A stretch of DNA of 64,000 bases, from assembly GCA_038323375.1 (NCBI GenBank), contig JBBQGV010000001.1:1-64000 (forward strand), in the 5' to 3' direction. The translations under genes were made by a program, and so were the position numbers. Shown here in pieces: positions 15,247 through 25,300 of the stretch. The notes below the pieces were generated by a model, which saw only the letters and a program-made list of their open reading frames with translations, searched no databases and was not told the DNA's origin. Within the stretch, counting starts at the first letter, position 1, and each line of letters opens with the position of its first letter. The DNA is from JABWAJ01 sp038323375. Lineage in GTDB: Bacteria; Bacteroidota; Bacteroidia; Chitinophagales; Saprospiraceae.

Positions 15247-16404
15247 ATGCCTAAGACAACATTTTCTATCCTCTGCTGCCTTTTTTTTCTATCCGCCACC
15301 CACGCCCAGGATGCCTTTTTTACCCATTTTTACAACAACGAATCCAGTTACAATCCCGCATTAGTGGGTTATCGCGGGGCATTTAGTTTTTCTACAAAAT
15401 ACAAAAGTCAATGGGCGGCTGCGGGCATTCCGGCGTATCAGTCGGGCGTAGCAAGCTTAGAGGAGAGTTTGCCTTGCAGCATTTTCGATTACGGCCTGAC
15501 GGCTGCTTTTGATCAGGAAGGGCAGGGCATTTTACAGACGTATGAATTTGGGGGCAAATTGGCGGGAGTAGTGCCTTTAGACATTGGTAAGTCGCAGCAT
15601 AATTTCAGGATCGGGCTGGGTTTAAACTGGTCTTTTAAAACGATTGATTACAACAAGCTCATTTTTTCCGATCAGTTGGATCCAAAATACGGCAATATTG
15701 ACCCCACCGGATTCATCATCCCAAACGATGGCCGTTCGCTTTGGTTTTTTACGCCATCCGTCGGCGTCACGCACCGCATCTTGTTGAATACGAAGAACAA
15801 ACGATCCCCAACGATTCACTACGGCGCAGCAATTCACAATGCCTATTCCATGTTTAAAAGTTCGGAAACCGGCCAGGAAGAATCCATCCTGAACACCGGC
15901 ACCCGGATCCCCAGCCGTTATACCTTTTTCGGCACGATTGAATTTATTCCCTATTGGGAAAGCAAAAGCAACTTCTTCATCAGCCTGCGGCCTTTGGTGC
16001 TTTACCAACAACAAGGAGGCTTGAGTTATTGGGAAGCCGGTGCGCGTATTTCTGCCAACCGCCTGATTGCTTTTGGGATTTATGCCCACTTCAATGAGGC
16101 ACCGCCTGAAGATCAAAATACGAATTGGCTTACCTTTAACCTGGAGTTGGGAGAGGTCGTCTCCAAAAACAACAGAATTGACCTTGGATTGGCTTACTCC
16201 ACAAATTTCAGCGGCCTTCGTAATCAATTTGGCCCGACGCTTGAAGTTTCCATTGCTTACCATTTTGGAAAAAGCCCGTCGTGTGCCCTTATGGGTCAGG
16301 ATAGCGATTTGGCCACCTCAACCCCGGAATGCCCGACTTCCGCCCGTTCGCCCTGGCGCAGAAAGATGTATGAAGGGATATGGTATAGAACGATTAACCG
16401 ATAA
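15247..16404 (+). CDS. PorP/SprF family type IX secretion membrane protein
   Basis: 385-residue outer-membrane barrel-like protein of the PorP/SprF family, which helps secretion or surface attachment of large adhesins, as SprF does for SprB in Flavobacterium. The signal peptide (MPKTTFSILCCLFFLSATHA, cut at AQ) is followed by the family start QDAFFTHFYNNESSYNPALVGYRG and later by repeated beta-strands (RIGLGLNWSFKTIDYN, FNLELGEVVSKN, VSIAYHFG). It ends ten bases before the PKD adhesin gene, the classic adaptor-substrate pairing. The C-terminal cysteine/proline-rich extra tail (after residue 345) is not typical of the family. Confidence 0.93.
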   Translation: MPKTTFSILCCLFFLSATHAQDAFFTHFYNNESSYNPALVGYRGAFSFSTKYKSQWAAAGIPAYQSGVASLEESLPCSIFDYGLTAAFDQEGQGILQTYEFGGKLAGVVPLDIGKSQHNFRIGLGLNWSFKTIDYNKLIFSDQLDPKYGNIDPTGFIIPNDGRSLWFFTPSVGVTHRILLNTKNKRSPTIHYGAAIHNAYSMFKSSETGQEESILNTGTRIPSRYTFFGTIEFIPYWESKSNFFISLRPLVLYQQQGGLSYWEAGARISANRLIAFGIYAHFNEAPPEDQNTNWLTFNLELGEVVSKNNRIDLGLAYSTNFSGLRNQFGPTLEVSIAYHFGKSPSCALMGQDSDLATSTPECPTSARSPWRRKMYEGIWYRTINR

Positions 16405-16414
16405 AAGCCTGAAT

Positions 16415-19400
16415 ATGAATACGATTAAAAACCTATTTACAGGTTTCCTGATCCTGTTTGCAGGGGTAAGTTCCATTTCTTTGTTACACGGACAGCAGTG
16501 TACGCCTGCTCCAATATTGTGCAATCAAAACCAGTGCGGGTTCCCCAATGTCAACCTGACCTTGTCAGTAGATGGAAACAATGAATTTTGTGATGGCGCG
16601 ACCATCATGCTGGAAATAGACCAAAACGAATCGCTCGACTTTGATTACCTCATTTATTACTGGTGCGACGGCACGGTGGATACCATCAACTTTCAGGATC
16701 AACCCGGCATGCACACCTATATCGTTCCTGATTCGGTATTGTGCCTGAATTCAGTAAGCAATTACACCATTTGGGTGGTTGGGGTAAAAAACTGTGGAAA
16801 CCAAATCACCTGTCGAAGCGCAGCCACAACACTCACTGTAAACAACCGACCTGGCGCTAATTTTTGTGTGCCGGAAGAAGTTTGCATCGAATCGCCCGTT
16901 GTTTTTGTCAACTTAAGCTGTAATGAAACAAGCTACTTCTGGAACTTCGGCGACGGCATTACCTCTATTGAATCGAACCCTTTTCACCAGTATGCTACTC
17001 CCGGCAACTACACCGTCAGCCTAACCGTCACAAACGGCTGCGGCTCCGATACGGAAACCAGAACGGTGCGCGTCGTTGCGCCTCCTGAAGCGAATTTTGC
17101 GCAAAGCGCGAGTTTTGGTTGCGGCCCAACGACCATCGCATTCACCGACCAAGCCAACATCTGGAGCAACACGGTTTGGAGCATCCTGCCAAATGATACA
17201 ACCCGATGGGATTTTACCGATACGTTGATGGATTTTTCTACCAACAACATCGAAGTGAATTTTATGCAGACCGGGACTTACCTCGTCACGCAGCGAGCTT
17301 TTAATGCCTGCGGCCAAGACATAAAAACGGATACCGTTCACATTTACGCTCCCCCGGTTATCAACCTTACCGCTCCTGATCCTTCCTGCGATGAAGTGAC
17401 GCTATCCTCCGCTGATCTCAACTTTACCCAAAGCGGAGAAATCACCGCTTTCAATTGGACGTTCACCAATGGCAGCCCTCCTACTGCGACCGGGCCGATT
17501 TTCAACAACGTTACTTTCACCCAACCGGGCGCAATTACCCTGATGATAACAAGCCCCTGCGGGAACCAAACGCAAAGCGTGCCCGTCATTGTAGCAACGA
17601 CGGAAACCATTACCTTCAACGGCAACCCCTCGCAGTTGTGCGCCAATGGCGCTCCGGATACGTTACAAGCCATGCCCGCCAATGGGCAGTGGTCTGTGCC
17701 GGGCGGGATTGTAGATCCGACAACACTTTCTGTTGGTTTTCATACTTTTACTTATTCCATCGGCGCAGCAAACTGCCCGAACTCCGCCGAACTAACCCTC
17801 GAAATTATACCGGCGGTCAATGCCGATATTGCTCCCGTTTCTCCTGCCTGTGAATCGCTGGTTTATGCGCCACAGGTTAGCTATACGGGTGCGATAGGTA
17901 ACTATGCGTGGAATTTCCCAGGTGCTGCACCCAGCGCATCTGCCCAGGCAAATCCGACTGGTATTCAATACAATATGCCCGGCAATTATTTCGCCACCCT
18001 GAGCGTCGTTGGCACCTGCGGTACGGCCACCGACACCGTGGAAATTGTTATTCAGGCCAATGTTCAATTGGCGATTACGCCGCCCACAGGGCCACTTTGT
18101 TCGGGGTCTTCACCCATCACCCTACAGGCCAACGAACCGGGGGGCGTCTGGTCGGGAAATGGCATTACAGATGCCACCGCCGGGATTTTTGACCCTGGCA
18201 TCGTTGCGCCGGGGATGCCCCACCTCATCACTTATTCGCTGGGTAGCGGCGCTTGCAATGCGATGACCAGCGTTTCGCTCCTAACCGTCGCCTCGGCCAA
18301 TCTCACGTTTCCGGCTGATACTTTTTGTATTGACAGCGACCCGCGACAATTGATAATTAATCCACCCGGGGGCGCTTTTTCCGGAACGGGCGTTGATGCA
18401 ACGGGCATCTTCGATCCGGGAGTAGCCGGCACCGGACCAGCGCCCGTTGCTTATGCCTTCACCGACGCGAATGGTTGCAACGTCAATGGTGCAGCTACCG
18501 TCTTTGTGGAAGGGCTTCCGCTGCTGAACCTGCCCGATACGCTGGCCTTGTGCCTTTCCAGCTTCACGGTCAACCTCCCTGCGACTTCGGGTTATACCGC
18601 TCAACCTACAGGGGGAACAAGCACCTGGAGCGGGCCGGGAGTGACTACACCACAGGGCAGTTTTAACAGCACAGGACTTGCGACGGGTAATTATACCCTC
18701 CATGTCGAATATGAGCGCAACGATTGCAAGGTACAGGACAGCTTGGTGGTTGCACTCACGCAGGCTCAGCCGTTGCTGATCAGTCCCGATACAACGGTTT
18801 GCATCAGCGATCAGTTTTTGCAGTTAGCAGCCAACCTGCCCGGCGGGATGTGGAGTGGCGCCGGAATAAATTCGAATGGTGTGATTGACCTGGAATTGGC
18901 AGGCGGCAATCAAATACATTCCTATAATTATGATTTTCAATTAAATACAAGCTGCGAGCAATCGGCCTCGGTAGCTATCGAAATCATTGACCTAAGCTCG
19001 CAAGTGAACGCTGGACCAGATATTGCCTTTTGCGCAGGGCCAGCCACTTTTACCCTGACCGGCGCCTCGCCCGCACCGGGCACCTGGGTGGGACATGGCT
19101 TGATAAATGATCAAACGGGAGCGTTAGATATCAGCGCATTTGAACCCGATTCGGTTTATGTTTTTCAATATTGCATCGAAAGCCAATCGGTAGCTGGTTG
19201 TAGCGCCTGCGACAGCCGCACTTTTGTCATTTATTCCAACCCGGTCGCAGCATTTGAGTTAGATGGCACGGCTTGCATTGGCGAGACTTTTAGCGTTCAA
19301 AACAACAGCAGCGGTGCCAATGCTTATCACTGGGATTTTGATGACAACACAACCAGCACATTGTCCAATCCACTGCATGAATACGCTATGGCTGGCAACT

Positions 19401-22249
19401 ATACCATTGAGTTGATCGCCACCAACACAACAACAACCTGCAAAGACACGACTATCCTGCCGCTTTTTGTGACCACCCCGCCGGTTGCTGCCTTCACGTT
19501 AGCCGACGACGAAGGATGCGCCCCTTTCCCCTTAGTGATTCAGGACAATAGCAGCGGTTTTGAGGTCACCTTAACCTGGTATGTAGCGGGGGATACGACG
19601 ATAGGCGCGCCACCCACCGGCATTCTGTTAGACAGCATCACCCAGGATTCCACGTTGGTTATTCGCCTGATGGCTACTAATTTATGCGGGGATCGTTTTG
19701 CAGAAGCACCGGTATTGGTACACCCCTACCCCATCGTCCGGTTTGGTGCCTTTCCCAATGAAGGGTGTTCGCCGCTAACCGTTGAATTAGCCAATCCGAC
19801 TGTTGGGAATCCGGATAGCTTTGTATGGAATTTTGGAAACGGCCAACCGACCTCTACCGACAGCCTGCCTCCTTTCCCAACTTATACAACTCCGGACGAC
19901 ATCGTTTCTACTTATACCATTACCCTCATGGCTTTCAACGAGTGTGGATCAGATACGTTGTCAAAAGAAATAGTGGTTTATCCTCCTGACGTTCAAGCAT
20001 TCATGGAAATTGACACCCTCATGGGCTGCCAACCTTTTATAGTAAACTTAGCAAGTTTTTCTACGCCCGGTGCCATCATCAGTTGGCTCATTATTGATGA
20101 AAATGGCAACCAGCAAGGCAGCAACCAGCCAAACCCTCAAATCATTTTGGACACGCCGGGCTGGCATACCGTTATTTTGTATGCTACCCGATGCGGAACG
20201 GATGCCGATACGGCTTATATTCAGGTACTTCCTGCGCCGGAAGTTGATTTTACGCACCGCCCATTTATTTGTGTTGGACAGCCCATTACTTTTGAAAATA
20301 CCTCTTTAAATATCAGCGGCAGCGAATGGGATTTTGGAGACAACAATACCGCTACTGTTTTTTCGCCAACACATATTTATGACACGGCGGGCATTTATAC
20401 CGTTACCCTTACCGGTTACTCTTTGCTCAACAACTGCCCGACAACCATTACCAGTATCATCGAGGTGATTGGCAACCCCGTTGCTTCATTTGAGCCTTCC
20501 ACCACGCAAGGTTGCGGGCCGTTGACGATTAATTTTACCAATACCAGCTCGGGGGCGATCCACCATTTTTGGGATTTTGGGGACAATTCCTCCGCTTCTT
20601 TTGAAGCAAATCCTTCCCATATCTTTTTGTCGCCTGGAAACTACATCGTGCGCCTCACCGTTTACGATGCAGATAGTTGTTTCACCGCTTCGTCTGTTGC
20701 CAATATTTTTGTCCACCCCGACCCGGTGGCTAATTTTTCAATCCCCTCACAAAATTATTGCCTGGGCTATTCCCAACTACAACCCGCCAACCTTTCCGTA
20801 GATGCGGTTGCTTACGAATGGTTGTGGCAAACTGCAATTTTTACAGAAGCCGCGCCAGTTATTACGCCGCAACAGGCCGGCACTTTTCCTTTACAATTGG
20901 TTGTTCAAAACTTGTTTCAATGCCGGGATACGTTGGTGCAAAACGTCACTATTCTCCCCTCCCCTATTGCCGCTATGGCGGTAAGCGATACAACAGGGTG
21001 CGAAGATTTGCTGGTTCAATTCAACAGCAACGCGGTGGCAACCGACACCCATTTTTGGAATTTTGGAAACGCAGACAGTGATATTGGCCCTTCGGTGAGC
21101 TATCTTTTTACCGAAGCTGGCGACTTTACCGTCACCCTCATCGCCGGGGCCAATAACGGTTGTCCGAATGATACGCTGACTCAACTCATCAGCGTCTGGA
21201 TGAAGCCTATTGCCGATTTTGCTGTGGAAAAACCCGAAACTTGTGGTGTGCCGGCAGTTGCTTCATTTACCAATTTGTCGGCAGCATTTGAGGCGAGCGA
21301 CTGGAATTTTGGTAACGGGAACACCAGTACAGTAACCAATCCAGTCTATATCTACACGAATCCTGGCATGTACCCTGTGCAGTTGATCGTGACAACCGTC
21401 AATTTTTGTAAGGACACAATTGACCAGGTTGTAGATATTTTTGGCCAACCGGATGCAAGTTTTACTGCGACAAATACAGTTGCTTGTGAAGACGCCAGCA
21501 TAACTTTTTCCAATCAAAGCACGGAAGCACTAAGCTATCAGTGGCTGATTCAGCCTTTTAACGAACCAATAGATTCTACTTCCCCCACTTTGCTTTTTAC
21601 GGAACCCGGCGCTTATGATGTACAGCTCATTGCTATTTACAATGAACAGTGTCGGGATACGTTAACCTTGAACGACTACATTCGCATCTACCAGTCGCCC
21701 GTCGCCGCTTTTTCTTATACAGCCAACCGGTTGGAAAATATCATTGGCGATGTAGAATTTACCAATTTGTCGCAATTAGCAGACCGCTACTTCTGGGATT
21801 TGGGCGACGGTACGACGACGACCGACGAAAATCCTGCTCACGAGTACGATATCAATCGAGCCATTGAGGTGTTATTGGTCGCGTATAACGACAACAACGG
21901 CGCTTTTGTATGTGCAGACAGCATTACACATCCCGTTGAACCGGAATGGATTACGACTTTTTTTTCACCGAATGCCCTTTCGCCCGGCTATGGCCCGGAG
22001 GAGGTACAGGTTTTTAAACCCGTTGGCATTGGCATAGCTAAGTATAAAATTGCAGTTTATTCGCCCTGGGGCGAGCAAGTTTGGTTTTCTGAACTCTTGG
22101 AAGCCAACCGCCCGGTAGAAAGCTGGAACGGGGGCAAACATAACACAGGGGACATACTTCCTCAAGGGGCATATAGCTGGCGCGCCGACATCACATTTGT
22201 GGATGGTACGAGTAAAGTTTTCACAGGAAGTGTGACGTTGCTGCGGTAA
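16415..22249 (+). CDS. Giant PKD-domain adhesin with T9SS type B sorting domain
   Basis: 1944 residues from the ATG at 16415, picked because it opens a signal peptide (MNTIKNLFTGFLILFAGVSS, cut near HGQQC) and lies ten bases after the upstream stop. The mature chain contains at least eight PKD-like modules, marked by FWNFGDG-type motifs near residues 173, 970, 1135, 1303, 1383, 1545, 1628 and 1791, between more diverged Ig-like repeats. The last hundred residues (FFSPNALSPGYGPEEVQVF, VYSPWGEQVWF, ending FTGSVTLLR) match the T9SS type B (gliding-motility) C-terminal domain. It is presumably carried across the outer membrane by T9SS and displayed as an adhesin, helped by the PorP-like neighbour. 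The ligand is unknown. Confidence 0.93.
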   Translation: MNTIKNLFTGFLILFAGVSSISLLHGQQCTPAPILCNQNQCGFPNVNLTLSVDGNNEFCDGATIMLEIDQNESLDFDYLIYYWCDGTVDTINFQDQPGMHTYIVPDSVLCLNSVSNYTIWVVGVKNCGNQITCRSAATTLTVNNRPGANFCVPEEVCIESPVVFVNLSCNETSYFWNFGDGITSIESNPFHQYATPGNYTVSLTVTNGCGSDTETRTVRVVAPPEANFAQSASFGCGPTTIAFTDQANIWSNTVWSILPNDTTRWDFTDTLMDFSTNNIEVNFMQTGTYLVTQRAFNACGQDIKTDTVHIYAPPVINLTAPDPSCDEVTLSSADLNFTQSGEITAFNWTFTNGSPPTATGPIFNNVTFTQPGAITLMITSPCGNQTQSVPVIVATTETITFNGNPSQLCANGAPDTLQAMPANGQWSVPGGIVDPTTLSVGFHTFTYSIGAANCPNSAELTLEIIPAVNADIAPVSPACESLVYAPQVSYTGAIGNYAWNFPGAAPSASAQANPTGIQYNMPGNYFATLSVVGTCGTATDTVEIVIQANVQLAITPPTGPLCSGSSPITLQANEPGGVWSGNGITDATAGIFDPGIVAPGMPHLITYSLGSGACNAMTSVSLLTVASANLTFPADTFCIDSDPRQLIINPPGGAFSGTGVDATGIFDPGVAGTGPAPVAYAFTDANGCNVNGAATVFVEGLPLLNLPDTLALCLSSFTVNLPATSGYTAQPTGGTSTWSGPGVTTPQGSFNSTGLATGNYTLHVEYERNDCKVQDSLVVALTQAQPLLISPDTTVCISDQFLQLAANLPGGMWSGAGINSNGVIDLELAGGNQIHSYNYDFQLNTSCEQSASVAIEIIDLSSQVNAGPDIAFCAGPATFTLTGASPAPGTWVGHGLINDQTGALDISAFEPDSVYVFQYCIESQSVAGCSACDSRTFVIYSNPVAAFELDGTACIGETFSVQNNSSGANAYHWDFDDNTTSTLSNPLHEYAMAGNYTIELIATNTTTTCKDTTILPLFVTTPPVAAFTLADDEGCAPFPLVIQDNSSGFEVTLTWYVAGDTTIGAPPTGILLDSITQDSTLVIRLMATNLCGDRFAEAPVLVHPYPIVRFGAFPNEGCSPLTVELANPTVGNPDSFVWNFGNGQPTSTDSLPPFPTYTTPDDIVSTYTITLMAFNECGSDTLSKEIVVYPPDVQAFMEIDTLMGCQPFIVNLASFSTPGAIISWLIIDENGNQQGSNQPNPQIILDTPGWHTVILYATRCGTDADTAYIQVLPAPEVDFTHRPFICVGQPITFENTSLNISGSEWDFGDNNTATVFSPTHIYDTAGIYTVTLTGYSLLNNCPTTITSIIEVIGNPVASFEPSTTQGCGPLTINFTNTSSGAIHHFWDFGDNSSASFEANPSHIFLSPGNYIVRLTVYDADSCFTASSVANIFVHPDPVANFSIPSQNYCLGYSQLQPANLSVDAVAYEWLWQTAIFTEAAPVITPQQAGTFPLQLVVQNLFQCRDTLVQNVTILPSPIAAMAVSDTTGCEDLLVQFNSNAVATDTHFWNFGNADSDIGPSVSYLFTEAGDFTVTLIAGANNGCPNDTLTQLISVWMKPIADFAVEKPETCGVPAVASFTNLSAAFEASDWNFGNGNTSTVTNPVYIYTNPGMYPVQLIVTTVNFCKDTIDQVVDIFGQPDASFTATNTVACEDASITFSNQSTEALSYQWLIQPFNEPIDSTSPTLLFTEPGAYDVQLIAIYNEQCRDTLTLNDYIRIYQSPVAAFSYTANRLENIIGDVEFTNLSQLADRYFWDLGDGTTTTDENPAHEYDINRAIEVLLVAYNDNNGAFVCADSITHPVEPEWITTFFSPNALSPGYGPEEVQVFKPVGIGIAKYKIAVYSPWGEQVWFSELLEANRPVESWNGGKHNTGDILPQGAYSWRADITFVDGTSKVFTGSVTLLR

Positions 22250-22319
22250 CAATTCCGCGAATAAATCTACATCAAACTCCGCCCCGTCGCAGGAAGTGTG
22301 ACGTTGCTGCGGTAACAAT
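22224..22319. repeat. 30-bp direct repeat spanning the adhesin gene end
   Basis: The 30 bases at 22224-22253, covering the last codons and stop of the PKD gene, are repeated exactly at 22290-22319, after a 36-base spacer. The second copy is non-coding and lies just before the convergent gene end at 22325. This looks like a local duplication. Confidence 0.85.
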
Positions 22320-22324
22320 CCCCC

Positions 22325-25300
22325 CTAACAATCCACACAACACACCTCCGGTACCGCCGTCAACGTCGAAGTGCGCAAAATTCGATAGTACCCCAAATCG
22401 TCAGAAAGCGGTCGGGCAGACAGCTCTTCCGGGGTATGCCCGGCTCTGATTTGGGTCGTTTTCAGGTTATGAGCCGTAAGGTTCAAAAACAGCCGCGCCC
22501 GATCTGCTGAGAGGAACGAAAGGTCTCCCTGGTTGTTTTGATTCAGCGCGTGACCAAGTACGTCAACCCGATGCCAATCCGTGGCCATGGTGAAATGGTC
22601 AGCCGTTGGCATCATTTCCACACAAAGCACACTCAATTCGCTCTCGGCGGGCAGCCCGTAGTTTTTCAACAACGTGCTGATTTCGGCATTGGTCCACTGG
22701 GTCTGGGCGCGTTTGGCAGCATCGGTGTTTTCGGAAGAAAAAAGAACAGCCCCGGTAAGCGGGTCGAGGATGTTTTCGGGTGCCGGTTTCATGAGGCGAT
22801 CATTGAGCAAAATATTGCGGTTGTCGCTATCGTCGGCCATGCGTACCTGCGCGTAAAGCAAAGCCCAAAGCTGCGTGCGCACGGGCTTGCTGGTCACCCG
22901 CCTGCCGTCGAATACGGCTTCAGCGTGAATGCTGGATACCCGGATGCGCTTTTCGTCGCGGTCAGGTTGACCATACAATTGCGGGGCCGGATGTTGTACG
23001 CCTTGGCAATCTAAAGCCCGGCCAAAACGTCCCTGGGCGGTGCTCCAGCCTTCAAGGTGTCCGACCCGAAATTCGTAAGTAAAAAAGCCAAATAATTCCG
23101 GCGATTCGGGGTGCAAACCAGGGGGCAATGGCACAAGAAAATGCCGTTTGCTGTCTGTTGCAGGCAAGAGTTGTTGCATGGCGTTCAGGCCCGTTTTATC
23201 GTCGCTATGGCCCGGGCTGATCAACCGGATCGGCTCAGGTTCTATCGCTAAAGCTGGCGGCGGGTTGCGCGCCTCCATCCATTCCGGTATCCATTCTGCC
23301 AGCAAAGGATCGGGCGCATACGCCGTGATGCGCCCAAAATAGGCATCGCGGGGATTGTCTACGGGCCGGTCAAATTCTATCCAGAGGTATCGCTTGCGCA
23401 CTTCCGTGTTGGCGTAAGTCTCATCGCGCTCGTAGCGGCTCATCGCCATGCCAGCACTCACCACTTTCGGCATTTGTGCCGGCGGAGTGGTGATCGGCAG
23501 GTGGAGGGAAAGCGTCAAAGGTGCGTCGAATGCTAAATCGGGGTTTTCTTCCTTAAAATTGGGTTGTATGGTATATTCCAACAGAATTTCGTCCGGGTGC
23601 TGCGCCGCCTCGGAAGATTTTGGTTCAACCGCATCTATAAAACACAGGAAAGTCTGACTGCGGTCCGCTTTGACAAGTGCCTGGATATTAATTGCTTTTT
23701 TCAATTCAATGCTGCCAACAAGCGTCGGTTCTCCCCAGTCAGCATCCATCATAAATTTCTTTTTCCGAAACACATCAATGCTCGTCGGCTTGATGCCATC
23801 CCAAGACCAATCGCGGTCTACGAGCAGCGTAATTGGGACTAACCAGTGGTTGGCCAATTCATCTTCCGTGGCAAAAGTCAGGCTGGTATTATCGGGCGAC
23901 AATGTGTGGCGAATGGCTCTTGCCGCACTAAACTGCCAGCGTTGCCCTGCCTTACCGGTAAGGGACAATCCTCTGGCTTCTACATCTATGACTTTCGACA
24001 AACGCTCAACCAGTTCAGGCTGTTGATCCGGGGCGGCATTTCTGGTAAGCAGCGTTTTCTTTAAGGCAGCAAATTCGCCGTGGATCAGGATATCATTGTA
24101 TTTAACCCCCGGCGATTTTTTTTCTGCCGGACGGCGCAGGTAAATGCCCCGGATCATGGTTTGTTCGCTGGTCGCTTTGAAAAAAGCTTGTTCGTTGGAA
24201 GCAGCCTTACGGATTAAAAAGCGGGTAATCATGCCACTCAGGGGTTTGTTATCCGCGTAATAATCTGGTTTTTCAGCGCAAACTGCGCGTATGGTAATTT
24301 GAATATCGCGTCCGGTAGGCAGCATGAGATCCAACACCTCGTCAATGGAATCTCCGTTGGGAGACAGGCCAAGCAACAACAGGTTTTTAGAACCATTGAA
24401 ATGGATGACCGGGCAGTCCTGAAAAGTGATCGGAACGATGAGTGTTCCTTCCAAATCGGCGGAAAATGCCCTGTTTGTGGTGTAAAGAATAGCAAAATTA
24501 TCCTGCGCCTGATGTTTGCTGACGGTGGTATCCATATCCAAAGCGCGCACCGCCACTTCAATTTCGAGGCGATCCACGTCCGGGTCGGGAAGACCAATGG
24601 GGCGGTTGCCTTCCGGGTCTTTGAAGTCAATCCGGAACCTTGCGGTAACTTCCTCAAAATCTGTTTTGAGCAAGTCCAACCCATTTGGATAAGCTCCTGT
24701 AAACAACACGCTTGGGTAGCCTAATCGGGGTCTTTTAACCCTTAATTCGGGATCCGTAAAATAAGCGTCATCGCCTTGTGCCAGTTCATTTTCCACGTGT
24801 AGAGTCTGCGGGATGGCGTGTCTTCTGAAAAGCCAAGACGCTTCCGGCGCTGCTGCATCGTATTGGCGTTGATCCTGAGGGAGGGGACCACCACCGGTAA
24901 TGTCGGCCAAGCGCACCCGAAATTCGTAGTTTCCACCATAACGCAAAGACACTGCGGCTAACCCGGCGGCTTCGTAAACCGTGTTTTTGGTTGCTTGTTG
25001 CGGCTTACCCGCTTTTTGCAATTCGTTTTGGTCTTTTTGAAATAAATCAATCGCGTCCTCGTCCTGCAAGACCAAACTTTTGCCGATCCAGTACGCGAAA
25101 TAAGCAGGCAGCCAAAAATGCTTGTTTTTGTCGCCATCGGGAATGGAGGGATAGACTTCCACGTTCAGTTCAGTAGCTTCGCCAATGGCGCCGACAGTCG
25201 TCGCGCCCAACATCAGTTCTGCTTTGTTCTGCACTTGGCACAGCGAAGTCCAGGCATTCGGATTGTCCGGATCGGCGCTTTTTTCCCGTACATCCAGCCG

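Noticed and set aside
16067..16414. Upstream extension of the PKD open frame
   Set aside because: It overlaps the PorP-like gene in another frame and lacks a signal peptide; the ATG at 16415 opens one.
22538..24724. Several plus-strand frames across the 1331-residue gene
   Set aside because: Antisense shadows of a single continuous minus-strand gene with signal-free but consistent protein composition.
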